Below are positions 1-7,169 of a stretch of 16,079 nt of DNA, piece after piece. The stretch spans positions 1 to 16,079 of the forward strand of contig RFJM01000084.1 of the NCBI GenBank assembly GCA_003694905.1, given 5' to 3'. The notes under the pieces were generated by a model. The model saw only the letters and a list, made by a program, of their open reading frames with translations, was not told the DNA's origin and made no database searches. A program made the translations under genes and the position numbers. The DNA comes from Caldilineae bacterium (GTDB lineage Bacteria; Chloroflexota; Anaerolineae; J102). The first letter of the stretch is position 1. Each line of letters opens with the position of its first letter.

Positions 1-99
1 ACGCTACGCCGTCTGCTGTTGCTGGATGCCACCGGCGCCGAAGGCGCAGATCGCCTCATCCTGGGACCGGTGCGGGTAGAAGCGGAGCCCGAAGACTGA
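1..99 (+). CDS. 3' end of an unidentified protein (partial)
   Basis: Frame 1 is open from the first base to a TGA at 97-99 and gives 32 C-terminal residues (starting TLRRLLLL and ending EAEPED). The start lies outside the window. The codon pattern (GC-rich third positions) and the alternation of short hydrophobic stretches with charged residues suit a real coding end, for example the last strands of a beta-rich domain, but the piece is too short to assign a family. It converges with the M23 hydrolase on the opposite strand, leaving 115 bp between the two stops. I see no clear intrinsic terminator in that gap. Confidence 0.55.
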   Translation, partial: TLRRLLLLDATGAEGADRLILGPVRVEAEPED

Positions 100-214
100 G
101 CAGCAGAAAGGCTCGGTCCGCGCAAGATCCTTCGTCCGCGGCCCCCTGCGAACTAAATACCGGGCCTCGGCAAAGGATGGCCAGACGAAGAACTCGGCCC
201 TTCAGGAGCGTGGG

Positions 215-1339
215 TCACTTCAGAAAACCAATCGGGTTGCGCAGTACGTTGTTCAGGCGGATCTCGAAGTGCAGGTGGGGGCCGGTGCTGTTGCCTGTGC
301 TCCCTACCGAACCAATGCGTTGACCCCTGGCGACCGATTCACCCCTGCGCACCAGGATCTTGCTGAGATGGGCGTAGTAGGTGCGGTAGCCGTTGCCGTG
401 ATCAATGATGATGAGATTCCCGTAGCCGCTGTTATCCCAGCCGGCATACACCACATATCCGGAGTCGGAAGCCACAACGGGACTACCGTACCAGCTACCG
501 ATATCGAGGGCGCGATGCCCCCTCCAGAAAGGTTGCGTGATGGTGCCGCTGACGGGCCAGACGAAATTGCCGGTACCGCGCCGCGCCCCCTCCGGGATCT
601 TGCCCTTGTAGATACTGACCGTGCGCGGGATGAAGGGTTTCTCACCACCCGGAACAATCAGATATCTCCCCGGTTCCAGCACGTCGTCCACACTGCTCAG
701 CTTGTTCCAGGGATAGTTAACGATATCCGCAGGCTTGACCTTATAGCGACGGGCGATCTTGCTCAGTGTGTCCCCTTTCTTGACTTTGTGATAAACACCG
801 TCCACAGGCAGAATTACCAGCTCATCATTGACCCGCAAGAGGTCGGGATTGAGCTCGAGATCTTCGTTGGCCCACTGGATGGATTCGGGTTTGAGCCCGA
901 ATTTTTCGGCGATGCCGAACACGGTATCTCCCGGCTGGACCCGATAAAGGAGGATATCTTCGCGGGGGCGTTCCGGGATGGTGGTGAAGGGGACGGCAGA
1001 TCGGGTAAGGGGGCCGCTGTTGATGGTGGTGCCGCCGCGATTGCCTATCAGCTCACTCAATGTCTGGGGAGTAGCTGTGGGTAGTGGCGTAGACAAGAGC
1101 ACGGGTTGGGTGATCTGCCAGTCGGGCAAATCGAGACGCCCGACAAGAACAAGCCCCAGGACGACGACCAGCAATGCGATATGGGAAAAGGCCCGAATGA
1201 GACTCAGATTTTCTTCGTCTTCGCCCATCAGAATCCGGCGAACCGCGGCAACGATTTCGCTGCCCGATCTCCACGGACTTGCAGGCGTGGCGTCTTCGCC
1301 GGACCGGATTTCCGACTGCTCAGGGGAGACTTCGATCAT
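215..1339 (-). CDS. Membrane-anchored LysM / M23 peptidoglycan endopeptidase
   Basis: 374 aa from the ATG at 1339. Predicted role: cutting peptide cross-links in the cell wall on the outer face of the membrane. A soluble N-terminal stretch of about 50 residues is followed by one transmembrane helix (about 53-67), a short linker, LysM 1 (about 131-178), LysM 2 (about 182-229, with KKGDTLSKIARRY) and a C-terminal M23/LytM domain (about 259-369). The metal ligands of the family are all visible: H275 and D279 (HxxxD in GHRALDIG), and the HxH pair H355/H357 in GPHLHFEI, plus catalytic H324 in YAHLS. It therefore looks active rather than an EnvC/NlpD-type degenerate activator. The frame runs on upstream to a TTG at 1396, but the added residues look unlike protein and have no Shine-Dalgarno; neither start has a good one. 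An extended -10 promoter lies about 100 bp upstream. Confidence 0.9.
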   Translation of the reverse strand: MIEVSPEQSEIRSGEDATPASPWRSGSEIVAAVRRILMGEDEENLSLIRAFSHIALLVVVLGLVLVGRLDLPDWQITQPVLLSTPLPTATPQTLSELIGNRGGTTINSGPLTRSAVPFTTIPERPREDILLYRVQPGDTVFGIAEKFGLKPESIQWANEDLELNPDLLRVNDELVILPVDGVYHKVKKGDTLSKIARRYKVKPADIVNYPWNKLSSVDDVLEPGRYLIVPGGEKPFIPRTVSIYKGKIPEGARRGTGNFVWPVSGTITQPFWRGHRALDIGSWYGSPVVASDSGYVVYAGWDNSGYGNLIIIDHGNGYRTYYAHLSKILVRRGESVARGQRIGSVGSTGNSTGPHLHFEIRLNNVLRNPIGFLK

Positions 1340-1442
1340 ACAATAAAGGGGGTGGGTCGAGGCAGCACGTGTGAACTCCGGACGACCCTGTAGCAACGAA
1401 AGGTAAGACTTCGAGTGTTACACTGATCGGATGGCGGCGGCG

Positions 1443-1451
1443 ATTATAGCA
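1443..1451 (-). promoter_or_regulatory. Extended -10 promoter for the M23 hydrolase
   Basis: On the minus strand the bases read TGC-TATAAT: a perfect -10 hexamer (1448-1443) preceded by the TG of an extended -10. The best -35 candidate, TTGGTT about 18 bases upstream, matches only the first three consensus positions, which is normal when an extended -10 is present. Transcription would begin near 1436, leaving about 97 nt of leader before the ATG at 1339. Confidence 0.55.
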
Positions 1452-1596
1452 CGGCCGCGAGGGTGCAACCAAATGGTTTGAGAGATGAAATGCCGCGGCC
1501 GCAGCGCGAGAGAAGGCCAATCCGTGACGTGCCCATGGGCGGCGACCGCGTCGGCTCCCCCGGACGCAAGCAGATGAGATGGCTGCCTACAACGCG

Positions 1597-1615
1597 AACG
1601 CCGCCGATCGGCGTT
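1597..1615. repeat. Inverted repeat in the hisF upstream spacer
   Basis: AACGCCG (1597-1603) and CGGCGTT (1609-1615) are perfect inverse complements separated by CCGAT. The centre can also be read as the palindrome GCCGATCGGC. It has no T-tract, so it is not an intrinsic terminator. It could be an operator or an RNA hairpin, and in GC-rich DNA it could be chance. Confidence 0.3.
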
Positions 1616-1724
1616 GCATAGCCGATTCCGCGGGGCCGGACAGACCAATCCGCCAAGCGCAACCCGCCTACGTTCCTTGCCGGCCCACCTTCGACTCTCA
1701 ACGTGTGCCGGACTCTCTCACGTT

Positions 1725-1754
1725 TTTTCAGAATCACCGGGATCGGGTTAAACT
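1725..1754 (+). promoter_or_regulatory. Weak candidate promoter for hisF (possibly leaderless)
   Basis: TTTTCA (1725-1730) and TAAACT (1749-1754) each match four of six consensus positions, with an 18-base spacer. The -10 end lies six bases before the hisF ATG at 1761, so transcription would begin at or next to the start codon. This fits the absence of a properly spaced Shine-Dalgarno: the only purine run, TGAGG at 1754-1758, lies too close to the ATG. Confidence 0.28.
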
Positions 1755-1760
1755 GAGGCT

Positions 1761-2537
1761 ATGCTAGCCAAACGAATCATCCCCTGTCTGGACGTCAAAG
1801 ACGGCCGGGTCGTAAAAGGCATCAACTTTGTCCGCCTGCGGGATGCCGGGGACCCGGTTGAACAGGCCCGCATCTACGACGCCGAAGGGGCCGACGAACT
1901 CGTCTTTCTCGACATCACGGCCACCCACGAGGGCCGGGATATCATGCTGGAGGTAGTCCGCGCGGTAGCCGATAGCGTCTTCATCCCCTTCACCGTTGGG
2001 GGCGGGTTGCGCACAGTAGACGACATGAGGGCCATGTTGCAAGCAGGCGCCGACAAGGTGAGCATCAACTCCGCGGCTGTACGAAATCCCGACCTCATCG
2101 CCAAGGGGGCCGAGCAGTTTGGGAGCCAGTGTGTGGTGGTGGCCATCGATGCCCGGCGCCGGCCGCAGGGAGGCTGGGAGGTCTATACCCACGGTGGCCG
2201 CCGGCCCACCGGTCTCGACGCCGTGGCCTGGGCTCAGGAGGCTGTCGAGCGGGGCGCCGGTGAGATCCTGCTCACCAGTATGGATTGCGACGGAACCACC
2301 GCGGGCTATGACATCGAGCTCTTGGCCGCGGTAACGGCTGCCGTGCCCGTGCCCGTAATCGCCAGCGGCGGTGCGGGCCAACCCGAGCATTTTCTCGAGG
2401 CCCTGACCGCCGGCGGTGCCGACGCTGCTCTCGCCGCCACCCTCTTCCACTACCGCCGCCTCTCCATCCCGGAGCTGAAAGCCTATCTCCTCGACAAAGG
2501 AGTTTCCATCCGCCCTGTCGAGGTGGACCATGTCTGA
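1761..2537 (+). CDS. hisF: Imidazole glycerol phosphate synthase, cyclase subunit HisF
   Basis: 258 aa, the usual HisF length. It is a cytosolic (beta/alpha)8 barrel that takes ammonia from the HisH glutaminase and converts PRFAR to imidazole glycerol phosphate and AICAR, linking histidine and purine synthesis. The opening LAKRIIPCLDVKDGRVVKG is the family signature. The two catalytic aspartates are present at D11 and D130 (in VVAIDARRR), the same positions as in the Thermotoga enzyme. The phosphate-binding Gly-rich loops are visible in FTVGGGLRT and VIASGGAG. The ATG at 1761 gives the canonical N-terminus. The end overlaps the hisI start by 8 bp, so the two are cotranscribed and probably translationally coupled. 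hisH is not in the window. Confidence 0.97.
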   Translation: MLAKRIIPCLDVKDGRVVKGINFVRLRDAGDPVEQARIYDAEGADELVFLDITATHEGRDIMLEVVRAVADSVFIPFTVGGGLRTVDDMRAMLQAGADKVSINSAAVRNPDLIAKGAEQFGSQCVVVAIDARRRPQGGWEVYTHGGRRPTGLDAVAWAQEAVERGAGEILLTSMDCDGTTAGYDIELLAAVTAAVPVPVIASGGAGQPEHFLEALTAGGADAALAATLFHYRRLSIPELKAYLLDKGVSIRPVEVDHV

Positions 2538-2889
2538 GCGCAACCGGCGCATCTCTGTAGATGCGGTGCGCTTCGACGAGCGGGGTTTGGTGCCCGCCAT
2601 CGTGCAGGACGTGAGCACCCGCGAAGTGCTTACGCTGGCCTACATGAATCGCCAGGCCCTGCTCCTCACCCTCTCCACCGGCGAAACCCATTTCTGGAGC
2701 CGCAGTCGCGGGGAACTGTGGCACAAGGGTGCCACGTCCGGCAATACCCAGCGCGTGGTGGAGGTGCGCCTGGACTGCGACGGCGACGCTATCGTGGTGT
2801 TGGTGCAACCGGCCGGCCCCGCCTGTCATACAGGCGAGCGCACCTGCTTCTATCGTCCTCTCCTCTCCGGCGACCCGCCGCGAGAATAA
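2530..2889 (+). CDS. hisI: Phosphoribosyl-AMP cyclohydrolase HisI
   Basis: 119 aa, the size of a stand-alone HisI rather than a HisIE fusion. It opens the adenine ring of PR-AMP to give ProFAR, the third step of histidine synthesis. The metal-site aspartates and cysteine sit in LDCDGDA (D82, C83, D84, D86), and the zinc-binding C99 and C106 are in ACHTGERTCFY. The substrate-contact region FWSRSRGELWHKG is intact. It overlaps the end of hisF by 8 bp. The next gene, hisE, encodes the preceding pathway step, so the two activities are split here although many bacteria fuse them. Confidence 0.96.
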   Translation: MSERNRRISVDAVRFDERGLVPAIVQDVSTREVLTLAYMNRQALLLTLSTGETHFWSRSRGELWHKGATSGNTQRVVEVRLDCDGDAIVVLVQPAGPACHTGERTCFYRPLLSGDPPRE

Positions 2890-2988
2890 GCCCCGGCTGC
2901 ACCCGTGTCGCAGACCGCACTTCCACGTCATGAGAACCGAGACCCCACACCATTGCCGCCGGCCATCGTCCATTCGGAGCCTACGCCC

Positions 2989-3276
2989 ATGACACAAACA
3001 CCCCTGGACCACCTCTGGTCTGTCATCCAGTCGCGCAAGCAGGAGCTACCCGAAGAAAGCTACACGGCCAGCCTCTTTCGCAAGGGCGAAAACGAGATCC
3101 TCAAGAAAATCGGTGAAGAAGCCATAGAGATCCTCATTGCCGCCAAAGGAGAAGGGGACGACCGGGTCATCTACGAATCGGCCGACCTGGTGTATCACCT
3201 CATGGTCCTGCTGGCTGCAAGAGGGTTGCAATGGCAAGACGTGGAGGCCGAACTGGCACGGCGATTTCGTGAGTGA
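2989..3276 (+). CDS. hisE: Phosphoribosyl-ATP pyrophosphohydrolase HisE
   Basis: 95 aa, typical for HisE. It removes pyrophosphate from PR-ATP (step two of histidine synthesis) and belongs to the all-alpha NTP pyrophosphatase (MazG-like) superfamily. The acidic magnesium-binding pattern is visible: E43, E44 and E47 in GEEAIEI, and E63 and D66 in YESADLVYH. I chose the ATG at 2989, which has GGAG ten bases upstream and gives the normal N-terminus. The frame is open back to a GTG at 2905, but that 28-residue extension is low in structure and lacks a Shine-Dalgarno. About 99 bp separate it from hisI, longer than the hisF-hisI junction; I see no promoter or terminator there. Confidence 0.93.
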   Translation: MTQTPLDHLWSVIQSRKQELPEESYTASLFRKGENEILKKIGEEAIEILIAAKGEGDDRVIYESADLVYHLMVLLAARGLQWQDVEAELARRFRE

Positions 3277-3282
3277 GAAGAG

Positions 3283-3303
3283 GGAGGTGAATAAACAGCC
3301 TCC
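3283..3303 (+). promoter_or_regulatory. Orphan consensus Shine-Dalgarno with sequestering repeat
   Basis: GGAGGTGA at 3283-3290 matches the anti-Shine-Dalgarno of 16S rRNA over eight bases but has no ATG, GTG or TTG at a usable distance after it. CCTCC at 3299-3303 can pair with GGAGG at 3283-3287 across an 11-base loop. It lies 6 bp after the hisE stop and 29 bp before the ATG of the LysM gene. It overlaps a GTG (3287-3289) that is in frame with that gene, which gives a possible but poorly spaced alternative start. Confidence 0.4.
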
Positions 3304-3331
3304 TGCCCCGCGGGAATGGAGAGACCCGGCC

Positions 3332-4330
3332 ATGAAGCGAGCGATTCACATTGTTAGACGAGCGCTGCTTGCAGGAGTGCTGCTTCTGATCCTCTGGGGC
3401 GAGGCAGCAGGTAGCCGTGCCGCGCTGGCCGCGGGTATGACAACGGGCGGCAGTGATATTCCCGTGCAGGCCGTGGCCCAGGGCAAGAAGTATCGCATCT
3501 ATGTGGTGAAGCGGGGAGATACGCTGAGCAAGATTGCCCGGCGCTTCGGCGTCTCGGTCAAGACCTTGGTCCGCATCAACCGGCTGAAGAATCCCAACCT
3601 TATCTTCGTAGGCCAGCGCCTGCGCATCCCCGCCGGCGCTCAACCCGTCGCCCGGCCAACGCCTGCCCCCACGCCCACCGTCTCCCCCACCCTGCCCTGG
3701 ACACCGCCCGACCAGGCCATCGAGCTCTTCTCCCCTGTGGCGGATGCTCTCTATCACAGCCCCATCGAAGTCATCGGCTATTCCCGCACCTCCGAAGGAG
3801 TCATCCAGGCGCGGCTTCTGGACGAGGAAGGGCTCGTTCTGGCCGAACGAACGGCCAGGGGCGGAAGCGAACGCTTCGACTTCTTCCACACCTACCTGCG
3901 CTTCGTCATCGATCGAGAACAGCCGGCAATGCTGGAGGTGTTCGAGCGCAGTCCTGCCGACGGGTCGGTCGATGAGCTGGTGCGCGTGCCGCTGACCCTC
4001 GTACCGGGCCAGCGCTTCGTGGACGTGAACCTGCCTCGGGTCGGTGCCGACGTGTGCGAAACCATCACCGTGGAGGGATACTCCGAGACGTTCGAGGGCG
4101 TCGTGGTGGTGGTCTTGCAAGACCGGAAGGGAGAAGCCATGGAGTTGGCCATCGCCATGGGAGGCGCCGGCGGTTTCTACGAGCCTTTCCAGGCAACCTT
4201 GGCCTTCGCAGCCGAGGAACCGCGCGCGCTCCTGGTCGGTGCCTACGAAGAAAGCCCCCGAGATGGGAGATCCATCGACTTCACCCGAGTCCCAATCGGC
4301 TACCGGCCTGACCGCCGCGCCTGTCGCTGA
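3332..4330 (+). CDS. Secreted LysM protein with two Gmad2-like domains
   Basis: 332 aa. A signal peptide (about 1-34: basic start, hydrophobic core at 11-22, Ala-rich cleavage region) is followed by one LysM domain (about 55-100, with KRGDTLSKIARRFGV), a Pro/Thr linker (108-124) and two tandem beta-sandwich domains (about 130-225 and 229-323). Both resemble Gmad2, the immunoglobulin-like domain known from spore-germination and Chloroflexota envelope proteins: each has a V-x-GYS start, an EG-V core and an (E/F)-x-SP-x-DG strand near its end. Role: probably a wall-bound structural or scaffolding protein; no catalytic residues are visible. The ATG at 3332 has GGAG about ten bases upstream and is the start that gives a clean signal peptide. 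The open frame extends upstream through hisE sequence, which is out-of-frame noise. It is 55 bp after hisE, so possibly in the same transcript. Confidence 0.85.
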   Translation: MKRAIHIVRRALLAGVLLLILWGEAAGSRAALAAGMTTGGSDIPVQAVAQGKKYRIYVVKRGDTLSKIARRFGVSVKTLVRINRLKNPNLIFVGQRLRIPAGAQPVARPTPAPTPTVSPTLPWTPPDQAIELFSPVADALYHSPIEVIGYSRTSEGVIQARLLDEEGLVLAERTARGGSERFDFFHTYLRFVIDREQPAMLEVFERSPADGSVDELVRVPLTLVPGQRFVDVNLPRVGADVCETITVEGYSETFEGVVVVVLQDRKGEAMELAIAMGGAGGFYEPFQATLAFAAEEPRALLVGAYEESPRDGRSIDFTRVPIGYRPDRRACR

Positions 4331-4379
4331 GGACGGCGCCTCAGCCTGCCGGCAGATACCGGCCTATGTTGCTTTTCTC
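4326..4379 (+). terminator. Tandem hairpins after the LysM gene, possible terminator
   Basis: GCTGAGG (4326-4332) pairs with CCTCAGC (4339-4345) around ACGGCG and includes the stop codon. GCCGG (4348-4352) then pairs with CCGGC (4359-4363) around CAGATA. A loosely T-rich stretch (TGTTGCTTTTCT) follows. The T-run is not directly behind the stem, so this is only a plausible terminator between the his/LysM unit and the aldolase. Confidence 0.35.
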
Positions 4380-4443
4380 AAACCCGATGTTTCGCGAACA
4401 ACACTTTCTGTAGACCGCCAACTCAAGAGCAGGAAAGAAGCGC

Positions 4444-5496
4444 ATGAATACCACCCCGAAACCACCACGCATCGATCTCCGTTCCGATACCTTTACCCTG
4501 CCCACGCCGAACATGCGCAAAGCGATGGTCTCGGCGCCGCTGGGCGACGATGTCTTCGGCGAGGATCCGACCGTCAACCGTTTGGAGGCGATGGCTGCGG
4601 AGCGCATGGGCAAAGAGGCTGCGCTGCTGGTCACCAGCGGCACCCAGGGCAATCTCGTCAGTCTGCTGGCCCACTGTGGCCGGGGTGATGAGATCATCGT
4701 CGGCGACACGGCCCACACCTATATCTACGAACAGGGTGGCTCGGCTGCCCTGGGCGGTATCCATCCTCGCGCCCTGCCCACCCAGCCCGATGGTTCGCTA
4801 AGACTGGAGGACATCAGGGCAGCCATCCGTGCCGACGACCCGCACTTTCCCGTTTCGCGGCTGGTGTGCCTGGAGAACACCCACAATCGCGCCGGGGGTA
4901 CCTATCTCACACCGGAGTACACCGACGCGGTGGCCGACCTGGCCCACGAACACGGCCTGAAGCTACATATCGACGGCGCCCGCATCTTCCACGCGGCGGT
5001 GGCCCAGGACATCGATGTGAAGGAATTGACGCGCGGCGCGGATTCGGTCACCTTTTGCCTGAGCAAGGGGCTGGCCGCACCGGTGGGATCGGTGGTCTGC
5101 GGTTCGGCCGAATTCATCCGGCGGGCGCGGCGGGCGCGCAAGGTGCTGGGTGGTGGCATGCGACAGGCCGGCATCATCGCGGCAGCGGGCATTGTGGCCC
5201 TCACCGAAATGGTGGAACGCCTCGCGGACGACCACGCCAATGCCCACCGCCTGGCCGAGGGCCTGGCCGAACTCCCCGGCGTCTCCCTCGACCTGGATCT
5301 GGTTCAGACGAACATCGTCTATTTCAACCTGGATCATCCCCGTTTCAGCGCCCCCGCTTTTGTCGAGGCTCTGCGAGGCCGCGATGTGGGGATGTTGTGC
5401 GTAGGAGGCAACCGCATCCGTGCGGTGACCCACTACGGTATCGAAGCCGACCACATTGCAGAAGCCCTGTCCATTTGCAAAGAGCTTCTGAGCTGA
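4444..5496 (+). CDS. ltaE: Low-specificity L-threonine aldolase
   Basis: 350 aa, normal for the family. A PLP enzyme of fold type I that splits L-threonine and L-allo-threonine into glycine and acetaldehyde. The opening IDLRSDTFTLPTPNMRKAM and GDDVFGEDPTVNRLE are family signatures. The PLP lysine is K208 in SVTFCLSKGLAAPVGS, the pyridine-contacting aspartate is D178 in HIDGAR, and H91 in DTAHTYIYE stacks on the cofactor ring. The ATG at 4444 has AGGAAAG about ten bases upstream. The spacer before it (113 bp) holds a hairpin region, so it may have its own promoter, though I could not pick a convincing one. Its stop is only 21 bp from the stop of the convergent gene, with no room for a conventional terminator. 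Confidence 0.95.
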   Translation: MNTTPKPPRIDLRSDTFTLPTPNMRKAMVSAPLGDDVFGEDPTVNRLEAMAAERMGKEAALLVTSGTQGNLVSLLAHCGRGDEIIVGDTAHTYIYEQGGSAALGGIHPRALPTQPDGSLRLEDIRAAIRADDPHFPVSRLVCLENTHNRAGGTYLTPEYTDAVADLAHEHGLKLHIDGARIFHAAVAQDIDVKELTRGADSVTFCLSKGLAAPVGSVVCGSAEFIRRARRARKVLGGGMRQAGIIAAAGIVALTEMVERLADDHANAHRLAEGLAELPGVSLDLDLVQTNIVYFNLDHPRFSAPAFVEALRGRDVGMLCVGGNRIRAVTHYGIEADHIAEALSICKELLS

Positions 5497-5517
5497 GCAT
5501 CTCGCCCGCTCTTCCCC

Positions 5518-6159
5518 CTACGGCCGGAAGTCTTCGGGATTGCGGCCCGCAAACACGCGCTTGAGATCCGGCGTTCTCACCTCGAGCCAAAGCACCGGAT
5601 GCGCTGCGCAATAGGGATTGTCGCGCACGGCTTCGGCGAAGGTCGCGAAGCGATTCGGATAGAGCGTGTCGTTGGAGATGACGCGCCACACCTCTTCATG
5701 CCGAAAAACGCAGATGACATGCGCCGCATAGAACAGCGCCTTTTCCTCGAAAGTGTAAGGGTCCAGAACCAGGGTCACGATGTAGATGTGACTGGGGTCG
5801 GGCAGGAGATCCAGCAGATTCTGGGCCGAAAAATAGGCGAGACCGTCGCAGTCGTCTTCGAAAACGCCTTTGTCTCGCATGGCCGCGGCAATGATGCCGC
5901 GATCGGGGAAAATGTCGAGGGCGCCGTAAAGGGGGTCGCGTTTCCAGTGCACGTGATCGGGCAGCCATTGAGCGTATTCTTCCAGGCTGTCCCAGGTATC
6001 ATTGTGGCCGGGCCACGGTGCGCGCGGTTTGAAGAAGTTGAACACAGATGATCGGGGCACCTTGCCGAACCGAAACGACAGCGACAGGTAGCGCCAGTAG
6101 AGACCGCGCGTCAGCCTGCGCAGAACGGGTTCGGTGCTGGTTTCATCTCTCTCACGCAT
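5518..6159 (-). CDS. Transglutaminase-fold putative cysteine hydrolase
   Basis: 213 aa, no signal peptide or membrane helix, so probably cytosolic or membrane-peripheral. I do not recognise a named family. The layout matches the papain/transglutaminase-like superfamily: a Cys in an acidic helix start (C104 in EDDCDGLAYFSAQNLL), a His on a following strand (H147 in YAAHVICVFR) and an Asn/Asp after the next strand (N163 and D164 in RVISNDTLYPN). Trp, Asp and Pro residues before the Cys (HWKRDPLYGALDIFP) resemble the substrate-side segment of bacterial transglutaminase-like peptidases. The ATG at 6159 lies one base after the TGA of the UDP-xylose synthase-like gene, so translation is probably coupled and the protein is likely tied to the same envelope polysaccharide unit. 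A peptidase, amidase or cross-linking role is inference only. Confidence 0.72.
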   Translation of the reverse strand: MRERDETSTEPVLRRLTRGLYWRYLSLSFRFGKVPRSSVFNFFKPRAPWPGHNDTWDSLEEYAQWLPDHVHWKRDPLYGALDIFPDRGIIAAAMRDKGVFEDDCDGLAYFSAQNLLDLLPDPSHIYIVTLVLDPYTFEEKALFYAAHVICVFRHEEVWRVISNDTLYPNRFATFAEAVRDNPYCAAHPVLWLEVRTPDLKRVFAGRNPEDFRP

Positions 6160-6160
6160 G

Positions 6161-7108
6161 TCAGACTCTCTCCGCTTCTGGGATTTGGGTGCGGAACCAG
6201 GCGATGGTACGCTCCAATCCTTCCTCCAGAGAGATCTTGGGTTCCCAGCCCAGAATCGTGCGGGCTTTGGTGATATCGGGTCGTCGCACCTTGGGGTCGT
6301 CTTTGGGCAGGGGCTTGAAGACGATGCCTGCCTTGTTGCCCGTCAACTTGTTGACGAGTTCGGCCAGCTCCAGCATGCTGGTTTCGCGCGTGTTGCCGAT
6401 GTTGATGGGGCCAGGTTCATCGGACATGAGCAGGCGGTAGAAACCCTCGATTTCGTCATCGACATAGCAAAAGGAGCGGGTCTGGCTGCCGTCGCCGTAG
6501 ACGGTGAGGGGCTGGCCGCGCAGGGCCTGGCTCACAAAGTTGGGGATGACGCGACCGTCATCGATACGCATGCGGGGGCCGTAAGTGTTGAAGATGCGCA
6601 CGATGCGCGTGTCGAGGCCGTGCGCGCGGCGATAGGCCATGGTGATGGCCTCGGCAAAGCGCTTGGATTCGTCGTAGACCCCGCGAATGCCGATGGGGTT
6701 CACATTGCCCCAATAGCTCTCGGGTTGGGGATGCACCAGGGGATCGCCGTATACCTCGGATGTCGAGGCCAGCAGAAAGCGTGCGCCCTTGGCCAGGGCC
6801 AGTCCCAGGGCGTTGTGGGTCCCCAATGAGTTGACTTTGAGAATAGGGATGGGAATGGCGGGAAAGTCCTTGGGGCTCGCAGGTGAGGCGAAATGGAGGA
6901 CGGCATCGACGGGAAAAGGCACGTGGATGTGGATGGTGACATCATGCTTGATAAACTGGAAGTTGGGATTGCCGAAATGATGGGCGATGTTTTCCAGCTT
7001 GCCGGTGATGAGATTGTCGAGCACGGTCACCTGGTGCCCTTCGCTGAGAAATCGGTCGGTCAGATGGGAGCCGAGAAAGCCGGCTCCTCCGGTGATGAGG
7101 ATATGCAT
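6161..7108 (-). CDS. UDP-glucuronate decarboxylase (UDP-xylose synthase)-like SDR
   Basis: 315 aa, an extended short-chain dehydrogenase. Likely reaction: NAD-dependent decarboxylation of UDP-glucuronate to UDP-xylose, a sugar donor for surface glycans. The NAD-binding motif is GGAGFLGSH (G7, G10, G13). Catalytic Y145 and K149 are in GVYDESKRFAEA, and the active-site Ser/Glu region is TSEVYGDP. The stretches IRGVYDESKR, PRMRIDDGRVIPNFV and DDPKVRRPDI are the features that favour UXS over dTDP-glucose dehydratase or UDP-galactose epimerase. The ATG at 7108 gives the canonical MHILITGGAG start; the frame is open much further upstream, but that region encodes the overlapping ligase. A good sigma-70-like promoter sits 62 bp upstream. 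The TGA is one base before the next gene. Substrate assignment is from family resemblance only. Confidence 0.88.
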   Translation of the reverse strand: MHILITGGAGFLGSHLTDRFLSEGHQVTVLDNLITGKLENIAHHFGNPNFQFIKHDVTIHIHVPFPVDAVLHFASPASPKDFPAIPIPILKVNSLGTHNALGLALAKGARFLLASTSEVYGDPLVHPQPESYWGNVNPIGIRGVYDESKRFAEAITMAYRRAHGLDTRIVRIFNTYGPRMRIDDGRVIPNFVSQALRGQPLTVYGDGSQTRSFCYVDDEIEGFYRLLMSDEPGPINIGNTRETSMLELAELVNKLTGNKAGIVFKPLPKDDPKVRRPDITKARTILGWEPKISLEEGLERTIAWFRTQIPEAERV

Positions 7109-7169
7109 GGTCTGTCTGAGCGAGTCGAGGGTTGATCTCCGGCCGGAAGCGACCGGTCGGGCAGAACGT

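Larger units (their letters stand above)
1397..1760. other. Divergent intergenic spacer between M23 hydrolase and hisF
   Basis: About 360 bp (420 bp from the preferred M23 start) separate two divergent genes. Short open frames exist on both strands, but their translations are rich in Arg, Pro and Cys, have no Shine-Dalgarno and match no fold I know, so I leave them out. What I can support is the minus-strand extended -10 at 1443-1451, a small hairpin at 1597-1615 and a weak plus-strand promoter just before hisF. Nothing resembles a tRNA, riboswitch or his-leader peptide with a run of His codons. Confidence 0.5.

Noticed and set aside
100..214. Search for a bidirectional terminator between the two convergent genes
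   Set aside because: Only short, widely spaced complementary runs (such as GGGCC and GGCCC) were found, with no compact stem followed by T-rich sequence.
1339..1396. TTG at 1396 as the start of the M23 hydrolase
   Set aside because: The extra 19 residues (LQGRPEFTRAAST...) have no signal function and no Shine-Dalgarno. The ATG at 1339 leaves a sensible cytosolic stretch before the membrane helix.
1764..2618. A minus-strand open frame of 284 codons over hisF
   Set aside because: It mirrors a fully conserved hisF, has no recognisable motif and no Shine-Dalgarno.
2905..2988. Alternative GTG start for hisE with a 28-residue extension
   Set aside because: No Shine-Dalgarno, low-complexity sequence and an N-terminus unlike HisE. 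The ATG at 2989 has a usable GGAG and gives the normal 95-residue enzyme.
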